Below the pieces are notes generated by a model, which was not told where the DNA came from, did no database searches, and saw nothing but the letters and a program-made list of their open reading frames with translations. 36,042 nucleotides of DNA from JAYZBC01 sp036339375 (lineage in GTDB: Bacteria; Pseudomonadota; Alphaproteobacteria; MPNO01; UBA2964). This document shows positions 32,464-36,042 of the stretch, piece after piece (position 1 is the stretch's first letter; each line of letters begins with the position of its first letter). The position numbers were made by a program, and so were the translations under genes. The DNA is taken from NCBI GenBank assembly GCA_036339375.1, contig JAYZBC010000008.1, positions 1 to 36,042 on the forward strand, written 5' to 3'.

Positions 32464-34563
32464 ATGGAAGTTGATTTGCTAAACACAGCTTGGGAAGCTG
32501 CACTGATAATAGCTGAGCCTGAACGTTTGTTGTTTCTAGCAGGGGGCGTACTTATAGGTCTTGCACTGGGCGTTATACCAGGTCTTGGTGGCATTGTCGG
32601 AATGGCCCTCCTTCTACCTTTTACATTTGATCTCGATCCATATTCCGCATTTGCTCTATTACTTGGCATGGGCTCTGTCACCACCACTTCCGATACTATT
32701 CCAGCTGTCCTTTTTGGTGTTCCCGGTACTGCTGGTTCCGCAGCTACAATTCTCGATGGCCATCCTTTAGCCCGACAAGGACAGGCAGGAAGGGCTTTCG
32801 GCGCAGCTTACACGGCGTCAATGATTGGGGGTATTTTTGGTGCCCTTTTACTGGCCGTCAGTATACCCATTCTGCGTCCTGTCATGTTGACTGTAGGTGC
32901 ACCCGAACTTTTATCATTTGCTTTTTTCGGTTTATGCATGGTTTCAGTTTTATCAGGATCATCTCCATTGCGAGGTATGGCCGCTGCCGGATTCGGCCTT
33001 ATGATTGATATGATTGGACAGGATCCACAAACTGGCACTCTTCGCTGGACCCTAGATTCACTTTACCTTTGGAGTGGGATGCCACTAGTGCCAGTAACGC
33101 TAGGTATTTTTGCTTTGCCAGAACTCGCTGACATGATGATTGAACGACGGAGCATCGCAGCAAAAGGAAAACTAAATACCCGACAAGGCCAATGGCAAGG
33201 AGTCCGTGATACTTTAAAAAACTGGTGGTTGGTAATTCGAGTGGCATTTCTGGGCTCAACGCTTGGAGCCGTTCCGGGACTGGGTGCTGCTATAATTGAC
33301 TGGGTTGCTTACGGTCACGCAGCACGTACTGAAAAGGGCGCTGCAGATACATTTGGTAGTGGGGACATCAGGGGTGTGCTCGCATCCGAGGGCGCCAACA
33401 ACGCCAAAGAAGGCGGCGCGCTGGTACCAACTGTTGCTTTTGGAGTTCCTGGCAGTGCATCCATGGCAATTTTGCTCGGTGCGTTCTTAATCCATGGACT
33501 TGTCCCTGGGCCCGATATGCTTAATAAGGACTTAAATGTTACCTATACAATCGTTTGGTCTGTTGCTCTTGCCAACATTTTAGGAGCAGGCCTTTGTTTT
33601 GTTTTCTCTGATCAATTGGCGCGTATAGCTGTCATACGACACTCCATCATTATGCCTTTGATCCTGACCGTAATTATGGTGGGAGCATTTCAGGCACGGC
33701 GAAACTGGGGTGACTTATATACATTAATGTTCTTTGGCCTTTTAGGGTGGTCGATGAAACGTCTTCGCTGGCCAAGACCTCCTGTAATACTTGGCGTTGT
33801 ACTTGGAGGCATTGTAGAACGATATTTCAATATTTCCGTTAACCGATACTCTGAAGACTGGGAAACCTTAGAAGATATATATTTTTGGCTAGTATATGAT
33901 CACTACATTGTAATATTCGTTATTCTTCTCTCCATATGGGGGCTTTACAGACCCTTTAAACGAGAAGTACAGAGAATGGGTGGTTTGAGAGGAATGTTTA
34001 CCCGCTTTGGTGGGATAAACATTGATCTTAACACAGCTTTTTATGCTTTTTTTATTGGAATACTGGCGGTCATGTTACATGACTCTCTTGACTGGAAAGA
34101 AGGAGCTAAACGAGTGCCCATTTTTGTTGCGTGGGTCACATTATCTATCGCCACCATCAGTTTTCTAAATCATACATTCCGTAAGCCACCAGCCGCTTCC
34201 CCAATCGACGTACCCTCTGAGGGAAAAATTAAGATTGCTGAGCGGGCAGCACACCTCGATATTGAAACCGATGAATCCCTTCCAGGTAAGGTTGTCATAA
34301 AAAGAGCATCCATTTTCCTTACCTGGCTAATTGCCTTTCTAATCTCAACTTCTCTTTTTGGAATGTTGCCAACAACACTTTTTTTTGTAATTGCGTTTAT
34401 GAGATTTGAAAACAAAGAACCCTGGCATTTGGTGGCGTTTTGCAGCATCGGGCTTACAAGCTTCTCATGGTTTGTATTTGACTATTTACTTGCGCTCCCA
34501 TGGCCACGATCACAGTTTGGCATATGGTTTCCTGTATTGAAGGAATATATACCTTCCATGTAA
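32464..34563 (+). CDS. TTT permease: TctA fused to a TctB-like domain
   Basis: Inner-membrane permease of 699 residues. Residues about 1-500 are TctA: GGVLIGLALGVIPGLGGIVGMALLLPFTF, LLGMGSVTTTSDTIPAVLFGVPGTAGSAATILDGHPLARQG (signature), and the second glycine-rich repeat TLGAVPGLGAAIIDWVAYGHAA with ASEGANNAKEGGALVPTVAFGVPGS. TctA alone is about 500 residues. The extra 170 residues (about 520-699) contain four hydrophobic segments separated by a charged loop (about 570-615), matching TctB, the small third subunit, in size and topology; no separate tctB gene is present. GGAG lies about nine bases upstream of the ATG. With the solute-binding protein it makes a complete proton- or sodium-driven carboxylate uptake system. 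Confidence 0.9.
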   Translation: MEVDLLNTAWEAALIIAEPERLLFLAGGVLIGLALGVIPGLGGIVGMALLLPFTFDLDPYSAFALLLGMGSVTTTSDTIPAVLFGVPGTAGSAATILDGHPLARQGQAGRAFGAAYTASMIGGIFGALLLAVSIPILRPVMLTVGAPELLSFAFFGLCMVSVLSGSSPLRGMAAAGFGLMIDMIGQDPQTGTLRWTLDSLYLWSGMPLVPVTLGIFALPELADMMIERRSIAAKGKLNTRQGQWQGVRDTLKNWWLVIRVAFLGSTLGAVPGLGAAIIDWVAYGHAARTEKGAADTFGSGDIRGVLASEGANNAKEGGALVPTVAFGVPGSASMAILLGAFLIHGLVPGPDMLNKDLNVTYTIVWSVALANILGAGLCFVFSDQLARIAVIRHSIIMPLILTVIMVGAFQARRNWGDLYTLMFFGLLGWSMKRLRWPRPPVILGVVLGGIVERYFNISVNRYSEDWETLEDIYFWLVYDHYIVIFVILLSIWGLYRPFKREVQRMGGLRGMFTRFGGINIDLNTAFYAFFIGILAVMLHDSLDWKEGAKRVPIFVAWVTLSIATISFLNHTFRKPPAASPIDVPSEGKIKIAERAAHLDIETDESLPGKVVIKRASIFLTWLIAFLISTSLFGMLPTTLFFVIAFMRFENKEPWHLVAFCSIGLTSFSWFVFDYLLALPWPRSQFGIWFPVLKEYIPSM

Positions 34564-34774
34564 TTTTTGAGTAGGTGCCCGATCCGGAAGATACAAACAA
34601 AAAAATAAACTAATAAATTGTTTTATAAGGGTTTATTGGAGCTGAAAGGGTTAGACTGTAATCACCGAATAGCGCACACTTTTAAAAATTTCGCCTAAAT
34701 ATTTTTATACAATATGAATTAGCGTTTGTGTTTTTATGATTCGAGTTTTTGTCTCTAATTTTAGGGGGCTACCG

Positions 34775-35166
34775 ATGAAACCGTTGAACCGCAAGCTAAC
34801 TTTACTATTTCAGAGTTGTTTATTTGGATGTCTTTCATTTTTTTGATTGGCTACCTTGGCGGTGGTGGAGAGGGAAACTCAACGACTACTTCATTTTTAG
34901 ATGAATCGACGACTTATACTTACAGCGCATCCCTTGATGCAACTTGGACCGCCCGGCAGGAATATAAGAACGTTGCTCAGTATCTCTCCCATTCAACAAT
35001 CCACCCGTACACATTAATTGGCATAAACTATGCTTACGGAATGGGACTGAGTGGGTCTGGGAAGACGATTGCTATTGTTGATAATGGTTTTAGGACCGCG
35101 CATGAAGAGTTCAAAACCAAGTTAGGTGCCAAAACAGATTTGTTCGTCTGGATTGGTATTATATAG
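34775..35166 (+). pseudogene. Truncated, frameshifted S8 subtilisin-like serine protease
   Basis: The ATG at 34775, preceded by AGGGGG, opens a signal-peptide-like sequence (MKPLNRKLTLLFQSCLFGCLSFF) that hits TGA at 34844 just after a run of seven T. One extra T would join it to the other frame (LIGYLGGGGEGN onward), restoring a glycine-rich lipoprotein-like N-terminus. That frame continues to YGMGLSGSGKTIAIVDNGFRTAHEEF, the strand around the catalytic aspartate of S8 peptidases (IAIVDNG), then stops at 35166. The histidine and serine blocks of the triad are absent. This is the broken 5' end of a secreted protease, possibly an autotransporter passenger. Confidence 0.75.
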
Positions 35167-35194
35167 GAGATATCCGGAGTCCCAATTGAAAAAT

Positions 35195-35207
35195 CGGGGG
35201 TCCCCCG
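35195..35207. repeat. GC-rich perfect palindrome
   Basis: CGGGGG-T-CCCCCG, six-base arms around a single T, in a locally GC-rich patch between the protease remnant and the tRNA. It stands out from the AT-rich background; role unknown. Confidence 0.4.
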
Positions 35208-35344
35208 GGGTGGGATATGCATTAGAGGGTTTTACGGATTTGACCTTGGATAGAGATTTATAACCGAAGTGCCCACTCTATTGGGGAGCGGTTATGGGAA
35301 CAGAGGTCATATAGGAGTGAATAGCCTTGGAAACCAAACGAAAT

Positions 35345-35434
35345 TGGCGGAGAGGGGGGGATTCGAACCCCCGATACGCGTAAACGTATGCTGGTTTTCA
35401 AGACCAGTGCATTCAACCACTCTGCCACCTCTCC
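35345..35434 (-). tRNA. tRNA-Ser (UGA anticodon)
   Basis: Reading the minus strand: acceptor stem GGAGAGG / CCTCTCC, discriminator G and encoded CCA; D arm GCAGAGTGGTTGAATGC; anticodon stem CTGGT / ACCAG with loop CTTGAAA, anticodon TGA; a long variable arm (ATACG / CGTAT) as required for a serine tRNA; T arm GGGGG-TTCGAAT-CCCCC. It decodes UCA and neighbouring serine codons. It lies beside an integrase remnant, and serine tRNAs are frequent integration sites. Confidence 0.97.
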
Positions 35435-35521
35435 TATATTTGGGGAACATACTGATATTGCTGCAATAATTAAAGCATTACTCTTTGTCTAACTACTCTT
35501 TGAAAGTTTTTGAAACTCCAT

Positions 35522-35541
35522 TTCCTCCACTATTCCTCCAC
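35522..35541 (+). repeat. Short tandem direct repeat before the integrase remnant
   Basis: TTCCTCCAC occurs twice, separated by TA, immediately upstream of the integrase ribosome site (AGGAG, 35542-35546). Small direct repeats beside an integrase can be arm-binding or attachment-core sequences; it could also pair with the ribosome site. Chance cannot be excluded. Confidence 0.4.
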
Positions 35542-35552
35542 AGGAGATTGAA

Positions 35553-35913
35553 ATGGGTACGATTAAAAAGAACACAAATTTAAGTAAAGTTACTTGGGAA
35601 GTCAGAATCAGAAAACATAATCTTCCGACCATTACAAAAACTTTTTTTCTAAAAACTCATGCTGAACGATGGGCTAAAGACACTGAACTCAAGATAGAGA
35701 ATGGTGTTTGAACCATCGGAAGAAACTTTAGAGGATGTCCTGGGACGATACTTACAGGAGGTGACAACCAAGAAGAAGGGTCAGGATGTTGAAGCTGTCC
35801 GTATCAGGAAGTTCATAAATAACCCTATAGCTATGAAACGTATTCTGACATCACTGGTCTTTGTGGTCTTTTTGTTTCCGAGCAAGGTCCGCAATTTTTA
35901 CATTACCGATTGA
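35553..35913 (+). pseudogene. Tyrosine (phage-type) integrase N-terminal fragment, frameshifted
   Basis: Starts MGTIKKNTNLSKVTWEVRIRK, then TFFLKTHAERWAKDTELKIENGV, the standard arm-binding N-terminus of phage/island integrases (KTFxTKxxAERWAxxxE pattern), and stops at TGA 35709-35711. A second frame open from 35701 continues the protein: FEPSEETLEDVLGRYLQEV, then TTKKKGQDVEAVRIRKFINNP, the core-binding SAM-like domain with its characteristic GRYLQEVTxxKKG motif. Similarity ends near 35850; the rest of the core-binding domain and the whole catalytic domain (R-H-R-Y) are missing. So there is one frameshift and a large 3' loss. AGGAG precedes the ATG. It marks an old mobile element beside tRNA-Ser. 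Confidence 0.85.
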
Positions 35914-36042
35914 ATAAAGTATTAATTTTTCAAGATGGTCCGGGGGATGAACACACGGGTCACATGCTTTCGCCGGACTATTTGCTGTTTCCCCCCACTG
36001 CCTTTCAAAATTGAGTGTAATTCCGGTGTTTGCCTCTACCAA

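Noticed and set aside
35269..35469. Plus-strand open frame of 66 codons
   Set aside because: Runs through the tRNA-Ser gene on the opposite strand; the familiar RGGFEPPIRVN-like product is the usual artefact of translating a tRNA T arm.
35851..36042. Minus-strand frame open to the window edge (63 codons)
   Set aside because: It could be the 3' end of a gene beyond the window, but the sequence matches no family I recognise and its only start is a TTG at the very edge, so I do not call it.
1..36042. CRISPR array, insertion sequence, rRNA or replication origin
   Set aside because: Scanning by eye found no regularly spaced repeats, transposase gene with inverted ends, rRNA-like sequence or DnaA-box cluster; the only mobile-element trace is the integrase remnant.

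Overview
The window looks like a chromosomal segment of an AT-rich, probably marine, alphaproteobacterium. The main taxonomic clue is the block DUF502 membrane protein / recG / sdhE / mfd (11040-17754), an arrangement I associate with alphaproteobacteria. A glutathione-dependent formaldehyde dehydrogenase, a PagL-like outer-membrane enzyme and a tripartite tricarboxylate transporter (TTT) also fit. No species can be named from the sequence alone.

Layout. (1) 44-5666: a cold-shock protein, a membrane-anchored hypothetical, a PagL-like lipid A deacylase, a small unrecognised membrane ORF, class III alcohol dehydrogenase, and a tandem pair of Fsr-like MFS exporters. (2) 5763-6672: a full-length but badly decayed GhrA-type hydroxyacid dehydrogenase, recognisable only by reading across frames on the minus strand. 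(3) 6784-10647: a compact operon of aspartate-dehydrogenase-like protein, enoyl-CoA hydratase and acyl/aryl-CoA ligase, facing a MaoC-like hydratase. (4) 11040-17754: the DNA-repair core. (5) 17800-30406: an accessory, catabolic-looking stretch. It holds EgtD, two tandem paralogous cupins, a third Fsr-like MFS protein, an orphan ring-hydroxylating dioxygenase beta subunit, a LigB-LigA fused extradiol dioxygenase, maleylacetate reductase, a flavin monooxygenase with a small conserved-looking partner, a DUF952 protein, an amidase, a VOC-fold dioxygenase and a six-Asp-box propeller protein. (6) 31030-34563: a two-gene TTT system whose solute-binding protein carries an odd basic C-terminal extension and whose TctA protein is fused to a TctB-like domain, with a strong hairpin between the two genes. 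(7) 34775-36042: a decaying edge with a truncated subtilisin-like protease, tRNA-Ser(UGA) and a frameshifted tyrosine integrase, suggesting an old integration site.

How the genes may work together. Region 5 has enzymes for ring hydroxylation (flavin monooxygenase, dioxygenase beta subunit), ring cleavage (LigBA, VOC protein, possibly the cupins), channelling to 3-oxoadipate (maleylacetate reductase), amide hydrolysis, and transport (MFS, TTT). This suggests use of an aromatic or heteroaromatic, possibly amidated, compound. The genes are mostly in short, alternately oriented units rather than one operon, so a single pathway is inference. The least explained pieces are the tandem cupins, the 120-residue partner of the flavin monooxygenase, and the C-terminal domain of the solute-binding protein.
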